NCBI RefSeq assembly: GCF_000331005.1
Contig: NZ_AEJB01000016.1
Span: 1-63,153, forward strand
DNA from: Streptomyces turgidiscabies Car8
GTDB lineage: Bacteria; Actinomycetota; Actinomycetes; Streptomycetales; Streptomycetaceae
Direction: 5' to 3'
DNA length: 63,153 nucleotides
Of the stretch, positions 18,631-26,988 are shown one piece after another. The position numbers were made by a program, and so were the translations under genes. The notes beneath the pieces were generated by a model. That model did not search any database. It worked only from the letters and a program-made list of their open reading frames with translations, and was not told the DNA's origin. Position 1 is the first letter of the stretch. Each line of letters opens with the position of its first letter.

Positions 18631-20004
18631 TCAGGCCGAAACGGTCTCGCGCTTCGCCGTGTTCTCGGCGTCGCGCTCGCCGAGTCGCTCGGTGGGCACC
18701 CGGTGTGTCTCGCGCGCCGTGATCGCGGCCAGCACCGGCGGGATGCACAGAGCGGCCGTGAACAGGGCGACGGAGGACCAGTCGTCCCCGTCGGGACCGG
18801 CGATCTGCGCGGCGAAGGTGACCGCGAAACCGGCGACAGCGAAGCCGATCTGCGTACCGATCGCCATGCCCGACAGCCGCACCCGGGTCGAGAACATCTC
18901 ACCGTAGAAGGAGGGCCACGTGCCGTTCGCGGCGCTGTAGACCACGCCGAAGGTGACGATGCCGAGGCCCATGATCAGCGGGTACGAGCCCGTGGAGATC
19001 GCCCACAGGTAGAGGAACATCATGACCGCGCTGCCGGCGGCGCCCACCAGGAACACCGGGCGGCGGCCGATGCGGTCGGACAGCGTGGCCCAGAGCGGGA
19101 TCGCCGCCAGCGCGACCACGTTGGCGAGCGCGGCCACCCACAGCATGGACGTGCGGTCCATGCCGACCGCGTCGCTGGTCGCGTACGCCAGCGCCCACAC
19201 CGTGAAGATCGTGGAGACCGAGGCGACCAGCGCGCCCGCGACGACCCGCAGGACGTCCGCCCAGTGCTCGCGCAGCAGGATCAGCAACGGCATCTTGACG
19301 ACGCCCTCGGTAGCGGTCTGCTGGGCGAAGGCCGGAGTCTCCTCCAGCTTGCGGCGGATGACGTAGCCGACCACGGCGACCGCGATGCTCAGCCAGAACG
19401 GCACCCGCCAGCCCCAGGACAGCAACTGGTCCTCGGGCATCGCGGCGATCGGGATGAAGACCAGCGTGGCGAGGAGCTGGCCGCCCTGGGTGCCGCTCAG
19501 CGTGAAACTGGTGAAGAAGCCGCGCCTGCCCGGCGGGGCGTGTTCGAGCGTCATGGAGTTGGCGCTCGCCTGCTCACCGGCCGCCGAGATGCCCTGGAGG
19601 ACCCGGCAGAGCACGAGCAGGACCGGGGCGAGGGTGCCGACCTGGTCCCGGGTGGGCAGACAGCCGATGAGGAACGTCGGCACGCCCATCAGGATCAGCG
19701 TGAAGACCATGATCTTCTTGCGGCCGACCCGGTCGCCGAAGTGGCCGAGGAAGAGCGCGCCGACCGGGCGGGCGGCGTACGCGACACCGAAGGTGGCCAG
19801 CGACAGCAGGGTCGCGGTGGCCGGGTCGGACTCGTCGAAGAAGACCTTGGGGAAGATCAGGGCGGCGGCGCTGCCGTAGATGAAGAAGTCGTAGTACTCC
19901 AGGGCGCTGCCGATCCAGGCGGCCGTGGCGGCCTTCTTCGGCTGGCCGCCCGCTGGGGCGTCCAGGGGTGCTGCGGGGTCGCGGGGTGCGACGGAATCCG
20001 CCAC
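18631..20004 (-). CDS. MHS-family MFS transporter, candidate shikimate/quinate uptake
   Basis: A 457-residue proton symporter of the metabolite:H+ symporter (MHS) family, which includes ShiA and KgtP. Twelve helices are visible, with SALEYYDFFIYGSAAAL in helix 1 and the loop motif GHFGDRVGRKKIM. It starts at a GTG with GAAGGAG six bases upstream. It lies next to a TetR regulator and two quinate/shikimate catabolic genes, so uptake of quinate, shikimate, dehydroshikimate or protocatechuate is the likely job. Its upstream region has an 8-bp-arm inverted repeat (20024-20042) and a 24-bp imperfect palindrome (20114-20137). The latter shares CTAAC/TAAT features with the site in front of the shikimate dehydrogenase gene, suggesting common control. 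Confidence 0.86.
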   Translation of the reverse strand: MADSVAPRDPAAPLDAPAGGQPKKAATAAWIGSALEYYDFFIYGSAAALIFPKVFFDESDPATATLLSLATFGVAYAARPVGALFLGHFGDRVGRKKIMVFTLILMGVPTFLIGCLPTRDQVGTLAPVLLVLCRVLQGISAAGEQASANSMTLEHAPPGRRGFFTSFTLSGTQGGQLLATLVFIPIAAMPEDQLLSWGWRVPFWLSIAVAVVGYVIRRKLEETPAFAQQTATEGVVKMPLLILLREHWADVLRVVAGALVASVSTIFTVWALAYATSDAVGMDRTSMLWVAALANVVALAAIPLWATLSDRIGRRPVFLVGAAGSAVMMFLYLWAISTGSYPLIMGLGIVTFGVVYSAANGTWPSFYGEMFSTRVRLSGMAIGTQIGFAVAGFAVTFAAQIAGPDGDDWSSVALFTAALCIPPVLAAITARETHRVPTERLGERDAENTAKRETVSA

Positions 20005-20023
20005 GGCATGCTCCTTCGGGGGA

Positions 20024-20042
20024 ACTCCACCCTAGGTGGAGT
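20024..20042. promoter_or_regulatory. Inverted repeat upstream of MHS transporter
   Basis: ACTCCACC-CTA-GGTGGAGT has perfect 8-bp arms, 20 bp upstream of the transporter start. It may be an operator or a leader hairpin. Confidence 0.45.
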
Positions 20043-20113
20043 GAGCGGAGGGGAGGGAGGGGGAGGCGCCGGACCCCTGGGGTGACGGGACGGCCGCGCC
20101 GGGAGCGACCCGG

Positions 20114-20137
20114 CTAATTAACCCACTGGATAGTTAG
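20114..20137. promoter_or_regulatory. Imperfect 24-bp palindrome, possible TetR operator
   Basis: The pattern CTAAnTAnCC-N4-GGnTAnTTAG pairs at 8 of 12 positions. It is about 110 bp upstream of the transporter start in an AT-rich patch that stands out from the GC-rich surroundings. Its outer half-sites resemble those at 21055-21076. Confidence 0.45.
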
Positions 20138-20296
20138 TAGTGGTGGCTACGGATGTTGCGCCGACGTTTCCCGGGTGTCAAGAGGTCGCGGTGAAGGATC
20201 TTGTCCGGCGCGGTGTCCGAGCGGTGCGCGCGCGGTCCCGGTGCGGCCCCGCGCGGGCACTGCGGCCCCCGCGCCGGCCCGCGCGCGGCCTCCTCG

Positions 20297-20959
20297 TCAG
20301 GCCGTACGGTCCGCCGTCAGATAGGCGATGACCATGTCGCCGAGCATCGCCCGGTAGTGCTCCCGCTGGTCCGGAGCCGTCAGGTCGCGGCCGAACAGGG
20401 CGCCGAAGGTGTGCCGGTTGGCCACTCGGAAGAAGCAGAAGGAGCTGATCATCGCGTGCAGGTCCACGGCGTCCACCTCGGCGGTGAACAGGCCCGACGC
20501 GCGGCCCGACGCCAGGATCCGGCGGATCACCTCCAGCGCGGGCGAACCGATCTTCCCCAGCTGCTCGGAGGCGGCGATGTGCTCGGCCTCGTGGATGTTC
20601 TCGATGCTCACCAGGCGGATGAAGTCGGGGTGCGCCTCGTGGTGGTCGAAGGTGAGCTCCGCCAGCCGCCGGATCGCCGCGACCGGGTCCAGATGCTCGA
20701 CGTCGAGGTCCTGTTCGGCCTGCCGGATCACCGAGTACGCGTGCTCCAGGACGGCTGTGAACAGCTGTTCCTTGCCGCCGAAGTAGTAGTAGATCATCCG
20801 CTTGGTGGTACGGGTGAGCGCGGCGATCTCGTCCACGCGGGCCCCCGCCAGACCGGCCCGGGCGAACTCCTTGGTGGCCACGTCGAGAATCTCGGCCCTG
20901 GTCCGGGCGGCGTCGCGGATGCGCCCGCCTGTGTGTACCGGTTCTTCGACGCTGGTCAT
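20297..20959 (-). CDS. TetR-family regulator of quinate/shikimate genes
   Basis: A 220-residue TetR protein. The helix-turn-helix includes EIAALTRTTKRMIYYYFGGKEQLF, and a longer C-terminal ligand domain follows with HPDFIRLVSIENIHEAEHI. I chose ATG 20959, preceded by GAAGGA, because the longer frame to 21043 runs through the divergent promoter. It is divergent from the shikimate dehydrogenase-family gene, with a palindrome between them, and its tail faces the MHS transporter. Regulation by quinate, shikimate or protocatechuate is inferred from these neighbours. Confidence 0.88.
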   Translation of the reverse strand: MTSVEEPVHTGGRIRDAARTRAEILDVATKEFARAGLAGARVDEIAALTRTTKRMIYYYFGGKEQLFTAVLEHAYSVIRQAEQDLDVEHLDPVAAIRRLAELTFDHHEAHPDFIRLVSIENIHEAEHIAASEQLGKIGSPALEVIRRILASGRASGLFTAEVDAVDLHAMISSFCFFRVANRHTFGALFGRDLTAPDQREHYRAMLGDMVIAYLTADRTA

Positions 20960-21054
20960 CGGGTTCCTTCGGGCGAGGGGCCAGTCCCGTGATTCTAGAA
21001 GCTCCGCCGAAGCGTCACCGGGGGCTTCCCTGTGGCCGGCCATGCTGATATAGC

Positions 21055-21076
21055 TAACGTACTAGTTCGTACATTA
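21055..21076. promoter_or_regulatory. Palindromic operator between tetR and aroE-like gene
   Basis: A 22-bp near-palindrome of the form TAAnGTACnA-nn-TnGTACnTTA pairs at 9 of 11 positions. It is AT-rich and sits midway between the divergent TetR (start 20959) and dehydrogenase (start 21110) genes, the expected place for an autoregulatory operator. Confidence 0.65.
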
Positions 21077-21109
21077 ATGGTGAGCCGCAGTCGCACAGGA
21101 GGTCCCGTC

Positions 21110-22012
21110 GTGGCCAAGGACTCGTTTCTCGTCGGGCTCGTCGGCTCCGGCATCGGGCCGTCGCTGAGCCCCGCGCTGCACGAGCGGGAGGCCGACCGCC
21201 AGGGGCTGCGGTATCTGTACCGGCTGATCGACATCGACACGCTGGGCGTCGAGGCACACGCGGTGGGAGATCTCGTACGAGCCGCCCGCGACCTCGGGTT
21301 CGACGGGCTGAACATCACGCATCCGTGCAAGCAGCTCGTCATCGAACACCTCGACGGCCTCGATCCGCAGGCCGAGGCGCTCGGCGCCGTCAACACCGTG
21401 GTTTTCGAGGACGGCCGAGCCGTCGGCCACAACACGGACGTGACCGGTTTCGCCGCGTCCTTCGCACGCGGCCTGCCCGACGCCCCGCTGGACCGGGTCG
21501 TGCAGCTCGGGGCCGGTGGCGCCGGGGCCGCGGTCGCACACGCCATCCTCACCCTCGGCGCCGGTCAGGTCACCGTCGTCGACGCGCTGCCCGACCGGGC
21601 CGCCGACCTCGCCGCCTCCCTCAACCGGCACTTCGGCGAGGGCCGGGCGACCGCCACGACCCCCGACCGGCTGGCGGCGCTGATCGGCCGGTCCGGCGGG
21701 GGCGATGCTGGCGTTGGTGTCGATGGCCTGGTGCACGCGACACCCACCGGTATGGCCGCCCACCCCGGTCTGCCCTTCCCCGCCGAACTGCTGCACCCCG
21801 GTCTCTGGGTCGCCGAGGTCGTCTATCGCCCGCTGGAGACCGAGCTGCTGCGCACGGCCCGCGCGGTGGGCTGCGCCACGCTCGACGGTGGTGGCATGGC
21901 CGCCTTCCAGGCCGCGGACGCGTTCCGTCTCGTCACCGGCCGCGAACCCGACACCGCACGCATGCTGGCCGACATCGCGGAACTGGCGGGCGCGCTACCG
22001 GCCCCCAAGTAG
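21110..22012 (+). CDS. Quinate/shikimate dehydrogenase (AroE family, catabolic type)
   Basis: A 300-residue shikimate dehydrogenase-fold enzyme. The substrate-binding N-terminus reads GSGIGPSLSPALHE, the catalytic Lys is in NITHPCKQ, and the catalytic Asp is in GHNTDVTGF. The Rossmann loop is LGAGGAGAAVAHA, followed by VVDALPDR. The acidic residue after strand two and the missing NADPH-type arginines favour NAD, as in the catabolic quinate/shikimate dehydrogenases. The GTG at 21110 has a near-perfect AGGAGGT seven bases upstream, so the longer frame to 21032 is rejected. It would oxidise quinate or shikimate to the 3-dehydro form for the QsuB-like dehydratase that follows. The biosynthetic AroE is presumably elsewhere. 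Confidence 0.87.
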   Translation: MAKDSFLVGLVGSGIGPSLSPALHEREADRQGLRYLYRLIDIDTLGVEAHAVGDLVRAARDLGFDGLNITHPCKQLVIEHLDGLDPQAEALGAVNTVVFEDGRAVGHNTDVTGFAASFARGLPDAPLDRVVQLGAGGAGAAVAHAILTLGAGQVTVVDALPDRAADLAASLNRHFGEGRATATTPDRLAALIGRSGGGDAGVGVDGLVHATPTGMAAHPGLPFPAELLHPGLWVAEVVYRPLETELLRTARAVGCATLDGGGMAAFQAADAFRLVTGREPDTARMLADIAELAGALPAPK

Positions 22013-22095
22013 CAGCCGGAGGCGATGGATGCCGGAAGCGGTAGAAGCCGACAGCGACAGCGGAAGCAGAAGCAGAAGCAGAGAGAAGGCAGAGG
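22009..22095 (+). repeat. Purine-rich degenerate repeats at the aroE-qsuB junction
   Basis: GTAGCAGCCGGAGGCG (22009-22024) recurs as GTAGAAGCCGACAGCG (22041-22056). An AGCAGA hexamer run follows at about 22061-22095. Almost the whole 90-bp gap is repeat-derived and nearly all purine on the plus strand. The first copy includes the upstream stop codon. Confidence 0.55.
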
Positions 22096-22102
22096 TACCG
22101 AC

Positions 22103-23902
22103 GTGCGTACGTCCATCGCCACCGTGTCGCTCAGCGGCACCCTGACCGAGAGACTCACGGCCGCCTCCCGGGCCGGTTTCGACGGGGTCGAGATCTTCGA
22201 GAACGACCTGCTCGCCAGCCCCCTCACCCCCGAGGAGATCCGCGCCCGCTGCGCCGACCTCGGCCTCACCATCGACCTCTACCAGCCGATGCGTGACATC
22301 GAGGCCGTGCCCGACGACGAGTTCGCCCGCAACCTGCGCCGCGCCCGGCACAAGTTCGAGCTGATGCGCCGCCTCGGCACCGACACCGTCCTCGTCTGCT
22401 CCAGCGTCTCCCCGCTCGCCCTCGACGACGATGCCCTCGCCGCCGCCCAATTGAGGGAACTGGCCGACCTGGCACAGGACTTCGGTGTCCGCGTCGCCTA
22501 CGAGGCGCTCGCGTGGGGACGGCACGTCAGTACGTACGACCACGCCTGGAGCATCGTCGAGGCGGCCGACCACCCCGCGCTCGGCACCTGCCTCGACAGC
22601 TTCCACATCCTGTCCCGGGGTTCGGACCCCAAGGGCATCGAGGACATCCCCGGCGAGAAGATCTTCTTCCTCCAGCTGGCAGACGCCCCGCTGCTCGCCA
22701 TGGACGTGCTGCAGTGGAGCCGTCACTACCGCTGCTTCCCGGGACAGGGCGGCTTCGACATCGCGGGCCTTCTGCGGCACGTCGTCCGGGCCGGATACGA
22801 CGGTCCACTGTCCCTGGAGGTCTTCAACGACGTGTTCCGGCAGGCCGAGGCCGGTCCCACAGCCGTCGACGCCCGGCGCTCACTCCTCGTCCTCCAGGAG
22901 GGCATCGGCCTCGCCGCGCTGCCCGAGCCCGTGGTCCCCACCGGTATCGCCTTCGCCGAACTCGTCACCCCCGACGCCGAACCCGTCGCGGCGATCCTCG
23001 GGGCGCTCGGCCTCGCCCGCACCGCACGCCACCGCAGCAAGCCCGTGGACCTCTGGGAGTGCGGTGAGGCCCGCATCCTCGTCAACACCGGACCGGCCGC
23101 CCGCCGTGAGGGCACCGGACTCGCCGCCGTCGGCCTGGAGTCCCCGGACCCGGCGGGCGCCGCCCGCCGGGCCGAGGCACTCCTGGCCCCGGTCCTGCCC
23201 CGCCGCCGCGCCCTTGAGGACACCCCGCTCGACGCGGTGGCAGCCCCCGACGGCACGGAACTCTTCTTCTGCGGCACGGACCGCCCCGAACTCCCCGACT
23301 GGCGCGCCGACTTCGAGCCCGCCGAGGCCGCTGAGCCACCGATTGCCACGGAGGGTGTGAAGCGCATCGACCATCTGGCTCTCACCCAGCCCTGGCACCA
23401 CTTCGACGAGGCCGCCCTCTTCCATCGCAGCGTCCTCGGGCTGCAGGGGCGGGAGAGCGTCGACGTCGCCGACCCGTACGGGCTCTTCCGCAGCCGCGCC
23501 GTCACCAACCCCGGTGGCAGTGTACGTATCGCGCTCGCCGTCGGTCCCGCGCCCACCGAGGACGAGCCCCGCGCCCAGCACATCGCGCTGGCCACCGACG
23601 ACGTGATCGCCGCCGCCCGGCCCTTCCGGGCGGCCGGCGGCAGCCTGCTCCCCATGCCCGCGAACTACTACGACGACCTCGCCGCCCGCTACGAGTTCGG
23701 CGAGGGCGAGTTGGCGACGTACCGCGAACTCGGCATCCTCTACGACCGTGACGCACAGGGCGGGTTCAGGCACTGCTACACACGGACCGTGGGCCGCGTC
23801 TTCTTCGAACTGGTCCAGCGCGACGGTGGCTACCGGGGTTACGGCGCCCAGAACGCGCCGGTACGGCTCGCTGCCCAGCACGCGCAACAACCCCTTCACT
23901 GA
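22103..23902 (+). CDS. qsuB: QsuB-like 3-dehydroshikimate dehydratase with HPPD-like C-terminal domain
   Basis: A 599-residue two-domain enzyme. The N-terminal half (1-275) is a TIM barrel of the AP-endonuclease-2/sugar isomerase type with likely metal ligands in YEALAWG, CLDSFHIL and LSLEVFND. It dehydrates 3-dehydroshikimate to protocatechuate. The C-terminal half resembles 4-hydroxyphenylpyruvate dioxygenase and keeps a possible 2-His-1-Glu iron triad (IDHLALT, QHIALATDD, VFFELVQR). The fusion matches Corynebacterium QsuB, about 618 residues. I chose GTG 22103, with GAGGT six bases upstream; the ATG at 22025 would add a repeat-encoded KQKQKQ leader. Together with the dehydrogenase upstream it completes quinate/shikimate conversion to protocatechuate. 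Confidence 0.86.
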   Translation: MRTSIATVSLSGTLTERLTAASRAGFDGVEIFENDLLASPLTPEEIRARCADLGLTIDLYQPMRDIEAVPDDEFARNLRRARHKFELMRRLGTDTVLVCSSVSPLALDDDALAAAQLRELADLAQDFGVRVAYEALAWGRHVSTYDHAWSIVEAADHPALGTCLDSFHILSRGSDPKGIEDIPGEKIFFLQLADAPLLAMDVLQWSRHYRCFPGQGGFDIAGLLRHVVRAGYDGPLSLEVFNDVFRQAEAGPTAVDARRSLLVLQEGIGLAALPEPVVPTGIAFAELVTPDAEPVAAILGALGLARTARHRSKPVDLWECGEARILVNTGPAARREGTGLAAVGLESPDPAGAARRAEALLAPVLPRRRALEDTPLDAVAAPDGTELFFCGTDRPELPDWRADFEPAEAAEPPIATEGVKRIDHLALTQPWHHFDEAALFHRSVLGLQGRESVDVADPYGLFRSRAVTNPGGSVRIALAVGPAPTEDEPRAQHIALATDDVIAAARPFRAAGGSLLPMPANYYDDLAARYEFGEGELATYRELGILYDRDAQGGFRHCYTRTVGRVFFELVQRDGGYRGYGAQNAPVRLAAQHAQQPLH

Positions 23903-23943
23903 AAGGGAGTTACTGCGGAGGATCTACTGCGAGCCGGATTCGC

Positions 23944-25401
23944 TCACCGGGTCACGCTCCTGCTCACACCGGCGATGACGGTCGTCGCCAGTATCCAGCC
24001 GGTCAGGATGAGGACGTAAGAGAGGTACTGGTACCCGCCCGTCGGTGCGAACGCCCCCTCCTGGCCGAAGGAGATCACCGGGAGGAGCAGGTCGAGGGTG
24101 TAGAAGACCGGGTTGAACTCCGGGGTCTCGTCGGCCTTGAGCGGGTGCGGGTGGTGCAGGGCGTACACGGTCGAACCGGCCGCCAGCAGCGACAGCAGCC
24201 AGACGGCGGCGCGCAGCGGACGGAAACCGTAGCCGACGCCGAGGTCCTGGAGGTGGCCCCACACCCGGCCGAGCCACGGCAGGGTCCTCCGGTGGCGGCG
24301 CAGCTTGGCGAGTTGGACCTTGCGGGCCGCCGACTCGTCGCCGACATACCGGTAGGCGGCGGCCAACTGTTCGTAGGAGTGGGAGACATAGCCGTCGCCG
24401 TCGTGTTCCAGTAGGGGGAGCCGGCGCTCGGCGGGCTCGTACGGGGTGAGTGTCGTGTAGGCGAGGTTGTTGAAGAGCACCTCGCCCGGTGCGACCTCCG
24501 GCTCGAAGCCCAGGACGTCGATCCTGGAGCGGCGCAGGTGGAGCGTGCCGTCGAGGGGCTCGCTGAGGAACAGCCACAGCTCGCCGATGACACAGCTGCT
24601 GGCCCGCAGCGCCATACCGCCCGGGTTCGACAGGCGCGACCGAATGAGGTCGAGCCGCCCCGGGATCCGGGCGCCGCGCAGATCGAACCCACCCTCGGTG
24701 CGCAGCCTCCGCGCCCGGACGTCGGCCCGTACTTCGAGTGACTGCGCGCGCAGGGCGTGGCCGCCGGGATTGCTCAGCTCGGCGCCCTCCAGATTGACCG
24801 ACCCGCCCACCGTGGCGCCGTCGAGGAGCGTCTCGCCCCGTACCCGCAGTCCGGGGGCCGCGAAGCCGTCGCCGAACACGCACTGATGGAGCTGGAGCAC
24901 GGGCACGGACGGGTCTGACGTGGTGACTTCGGCGCCGTCCATGAAGAGGGCGCCGGCTATCTCCGCACCGGCCAGCCGCACCGGCCCCCACACCCGGCAG
25001 TCGGTCATGCGCAGGGGCCCGTCGATCCGCGCACTCGCGAGGTTGATGGCGGGCAGCGCCGAGCCGCGCAGGTTCAGCTGGCGCAGCCGGGTGCCGTAGA
25101 GGTCGGGCGACTCGTCGAAGTGGCAGTACCGCAGATGGAGCGGGTGGTCCACGATCGCGTACATCAGGTTCAGATGCCCGGTGACACGGGCGCCCGAGAG
25201 TCTGAGTCTGGGGATCTCGGCGTCCTGCGGGGGACTGAGCAGCAGGGCCCGCAGCACTGAGGCGCGGACGGTCCTCTCCGGCCCCCAGTCGTAGCCGTCG
25301 GCCGCGTCCTCGTCGTCTTCCTCGCGGAAGTCCACGGGTTCGCCCTTGGGGAAGGCCCGCCACACCCGTGCTTCGGCCGGCGTCAGTTCGTTGATCTCCA
25401 C
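23944..25401 (-). CDS. Pentapeptide-like repeat protein with C-terminal membrane helices
   Basis: About 485 residues. Residues 60-310 form a right-handed beta-helix-like array with repeated patterns such as LRLSGARVTGHLNL, INLASARIDGPLRM and FDLRGARIPGRLDL, similar to pentapeptide repeats. A charged linker follows, then two or three membrane helices (PLRAAVWLLSLLAAGSTVYA and YLSYVLILTGWILATTVIAG). Streptomyces homologues are usually labelled membrane-associated oxidoreductase, but I see no redox motif, so that label is doubtful. I favour the GTG at 25401 (MEINELTPAEARVW); a GTG at 25431 is also possible. It follows the pentose-phosphate operon behind a terminator. Function unknown; a membrane-bound scaffold is plausible. 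Confidence 0.72.
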   Translation of the reverse strand: MEINELTPAEARVWRAFPKGEPVDFREEDDEDAADGYDWGPERTVRASVLRALLLSPPQDAEIPRLRLSGARVTGHLNLMYAIVDHPLHLRYCHFDESPDLYGTRLRQLNLRGSALPAINLASARIDGPLRMTDCRVWGPVRLAGAEIAGALFMDGAEVTTSDPSVPVLQLHQCVFGDGFAAPGLRVRGETLLDGATVGGSVNLEGAELSNPGGHALRAQSLEVRADVRARRLRTEGGFDLRGARIPGRLDLIRSRLSNPGGMALRASSCVIGELWLFLSEPLDGTLHLRRSRIDVLGFEPEVAPGEVLFNNLAYTTLTPYEPAERRLPLLEHDGDGYVSHSYEQLAAAYRYVGDESAARKVQLAKLRRHRRTLPWLGRVWGHLQDLGVGYGFRPLRAAVWLLSLLAAGSTVYALHHPHPLKADETPEFNPVFYTLDLLLPVISFGQEGAFAPTGGYQYLSYVLILTGWILATTVIAGVSRSVTR

Positions 25402-25437
25402 CGGGGCGACTCTGACGCGCCGTCGGCACACATGTCA

Positions 25438-25469
25438 ATCGGGTCCGGGGACAAAGCCCCGGACCCGAT
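25438..25469. terminator. Perfect 13-bp hairpin ending the pentose-phosphate operon
   Basis: ATCGGGTCCGGGG (25438-25450) and CCCCGGACCCGAT (25457-25469) flank ACAAAG. It lies 33 bp past the phosphatase stop and just before the next gene on the same strand. Confidence 0.85.
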
Positions 25470-25502
25470 CGGCATTTCAGTCTCCCTGTTGCAGCAGGCG
25501 GC

Positions 25503-26102
25503 TCAACTCACTGTCTGCCAGCGGGAGTTCCACTCCGTGATCACGGGGCGGTCGTGCTCCGTGGAGAGCCTGCTGACCGTGCCCGTCGCGAGCTGGAACA
25601 GCCGTCCGTCGGTGGCCGGCAGCCCGAGGTAACGGGCCGTCAGCACACGCAGGAAGTGCCCGTGCGCCACCAGGATCACGTCGCCCTCCCCGAGGGCGTC
25701 CTCGATGCGGGCCAGCACGCGGTCCGCACGCCGGCCCACCTCGTCCGGCGACTCGCCCGGGTGCCCGTCCGGGCCGGGCACCACCCCGTCCGTGAACAGG
25801 AACCAGTCGGGCCGGGTGCGCTGGATCTCGGGGGTCGTCACGCCCTCGTAGCCGCCGTAGTCCCACTCGTGCAGGTCCGGGTCGGTCAACGCCCGGGACA
25901 GGCCCGCGAGTTCGGCGGTGCGGACCGCGCGGGTGAGAGGGCTGGTCAGTACTCGGGCGAAGGTCCGTCCGGCGAGGAGCGGAACGAGGGACTTGGCCTG
26001 TTCCTCGCCGTGCGCGGTGAGGGGCAGGTCGGTCCAGCTGGTGTGCTGTCCCGACGCGCTCCACTCCGTCTCGCCGTGGCGGACCAGCAGAAGGTCACCC
26101 AC
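25503..26102 (-). CDS. Histidine phosphatase (phosphoglycerate mutase-like)
   Basis: A 199-residue enzyme of the histidine phosphatase superfamily. The phospho-acceptor motif LVRHGETEW is at the N-terminus, the second catalytic His is in LVAHGHFLR, and the RHG-pocket arginines and Glu are in TSPLTRAVRTAE and LHEWDYGGYEG. Length suits an acid phosphatase or sugar phosphatase rather than a glycolytic mutase of about 250 residues. It follows gnd after 6 bp and is the last gene of the pentose-phosphate operon, so it may hydrolyse a sugar phosphate from this pathway. The start is GTG. Confidence 0.85.
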   Translation of the reverse strand: MGDLLLVRHGETEWSASGQHTSWTDLPLTAHGEEQAKSLVPLLAGRTFARVLTSPLTRAVRTAELAGLSRALTDPDLHEWDYGGYEGVTTPEIQRTRPDWFLFTDGVVPGPDGHPGESPDEVGRRADRVLARIEDALGEGDVILVAHGHFLRVLTARYLGLPATDGRLFQLATGTVSRLSTEHDRPVITEWNSRWQTVS

Positions 26103-26108
26103 GGTTTT

Positions 26109-26987
26109 CTACTCCTTGGACTCGACGGCGTGGCCGCCGAACTGGTTGCGCAGCGCAGCGATCATCTTCATCTGCGGGGAGTCGTCCTGCCGGGACGCGA
26201 ACCGGGCGAAGAGGGAGGCCGTGATCGCGGGCAGCGGCACGGAGTTGTCGACGGCCGCCTCGACCGTCCACCGGCCCTCGCCGGAGTCCTGCGCGAACCC
26301 GCGCAGCCGCTCCAGGTGTTCGTCCTCGTCGAGGGCGTTGACCGCCAGGTCGAGGAGCCAGGAGCGGATGACGGTGCCGTCCTGCCAGGACCGGTAGACC
26401 TCGCGCACGTCCGTGACGGAGTCGACCTTCTCCAGCAGCTCCCAGCCCTCGGCGTAGGCCTGCATCATGGCGTACTCGATGCCGTTGTGGACCATCTTCG
26501 AGAAGTGCCCGGCGCCCACCTTGCCCGCGTGGACGTAGCCGTACGGGCCCTCCGGCTTCAGTGCCTCGAAGATCGGCTGGAGCCGCTCGACGTGCTCCTT
26601 GTCGCCGCCGACCATCAGGGCGTAGCCGTTCTGCAGGCCCCACACACCGCCGGAGACACCGGCGTCGACGAAACCGATGCCCTTGGCGCCCAGTTCCTCG
26701 GCGTGCTTCTCGTCGTCCGTCCAGCGGGAGTTGCCGCCGTCGACGACCGTGTCACCGGCGGACAGCAGGCCGCCGAGTTCGTCGACGACGGACTGGGTGA
26801 TGGCACCGGCCGGGACCATCGACCAGACCACACGCGGCGCTTCGAGCTTCTCGACCAGTTCGGCGAGGCTGCTCACGTCGGAGACCTCGGGGTTGCGGTC
26901 GTAGCCGATGACGGTGTGGCCGGCGCGGCGGATGCGCTCGCGCATGTTGCCGCCCATCTTGCCGAGACCGATCAGACCAATCTGCAT
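26109..26987 (-). CDS. gnd: 6-phosphogluconate dehydrogenase (decarboxylating), short form
   Basis: A 292-residue 6-phosphogluconate dehydrogenase. The NAD(P) loop is GLIGLGKMGGNM, the substrate motif is GVSGGVWGLQNG, and the catalytic Lys is in GAGHFSKMVHNGIEYAMMQ. It converts 6-phosphogluconate to ribulose 5-phosphate and CO2. At about 290 residues it belongs to the short class, often NAD-preferring, not the 470-residue NADP enzyme. The acidic-then-Arg pattern YDRNPE after strand two leaves cofactor choice open. It is separated from pgi by one base. In S. coelicolor the corresponding cluster is SCO6658-SCO6663. Confidence 0.92.
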   Translation of the reverse strand: MQIGLIGLGKMGGNMRERIRRAGHTVIGYDRNPEVSDVSSLAELVEKLEAPRVVWSMVPAGAITQSVVDELGGLLSAGDTVVDGGNSRWTDDEKHAEELGAKGIGFVDAGVSGGVWGLQNGYALMVGGDKEHVERLQPIFEALKPEGPYGYVHAGKVGAGHFSKMVHNGIEYAMMQAYAEGWELLEKVDSVTDVREVYRSWQDGTVIRSWLLDLAVNALDEDEHLERLRGFAQDSGEGRWTVEAAVDNSVPLPAITASLFARFASRQDDSPQMKMIAALRNQFGGHAVESKE

Positions 26988-26988
26988 G

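Noticed and set aside
9162..23943. A mobile island with integrase or transposase
   Set aside because: No recombinase, transposase, tRNA target or terminal repeat is visible; base composition and codon use match the surroundings, so only the gene order suggests insertion.
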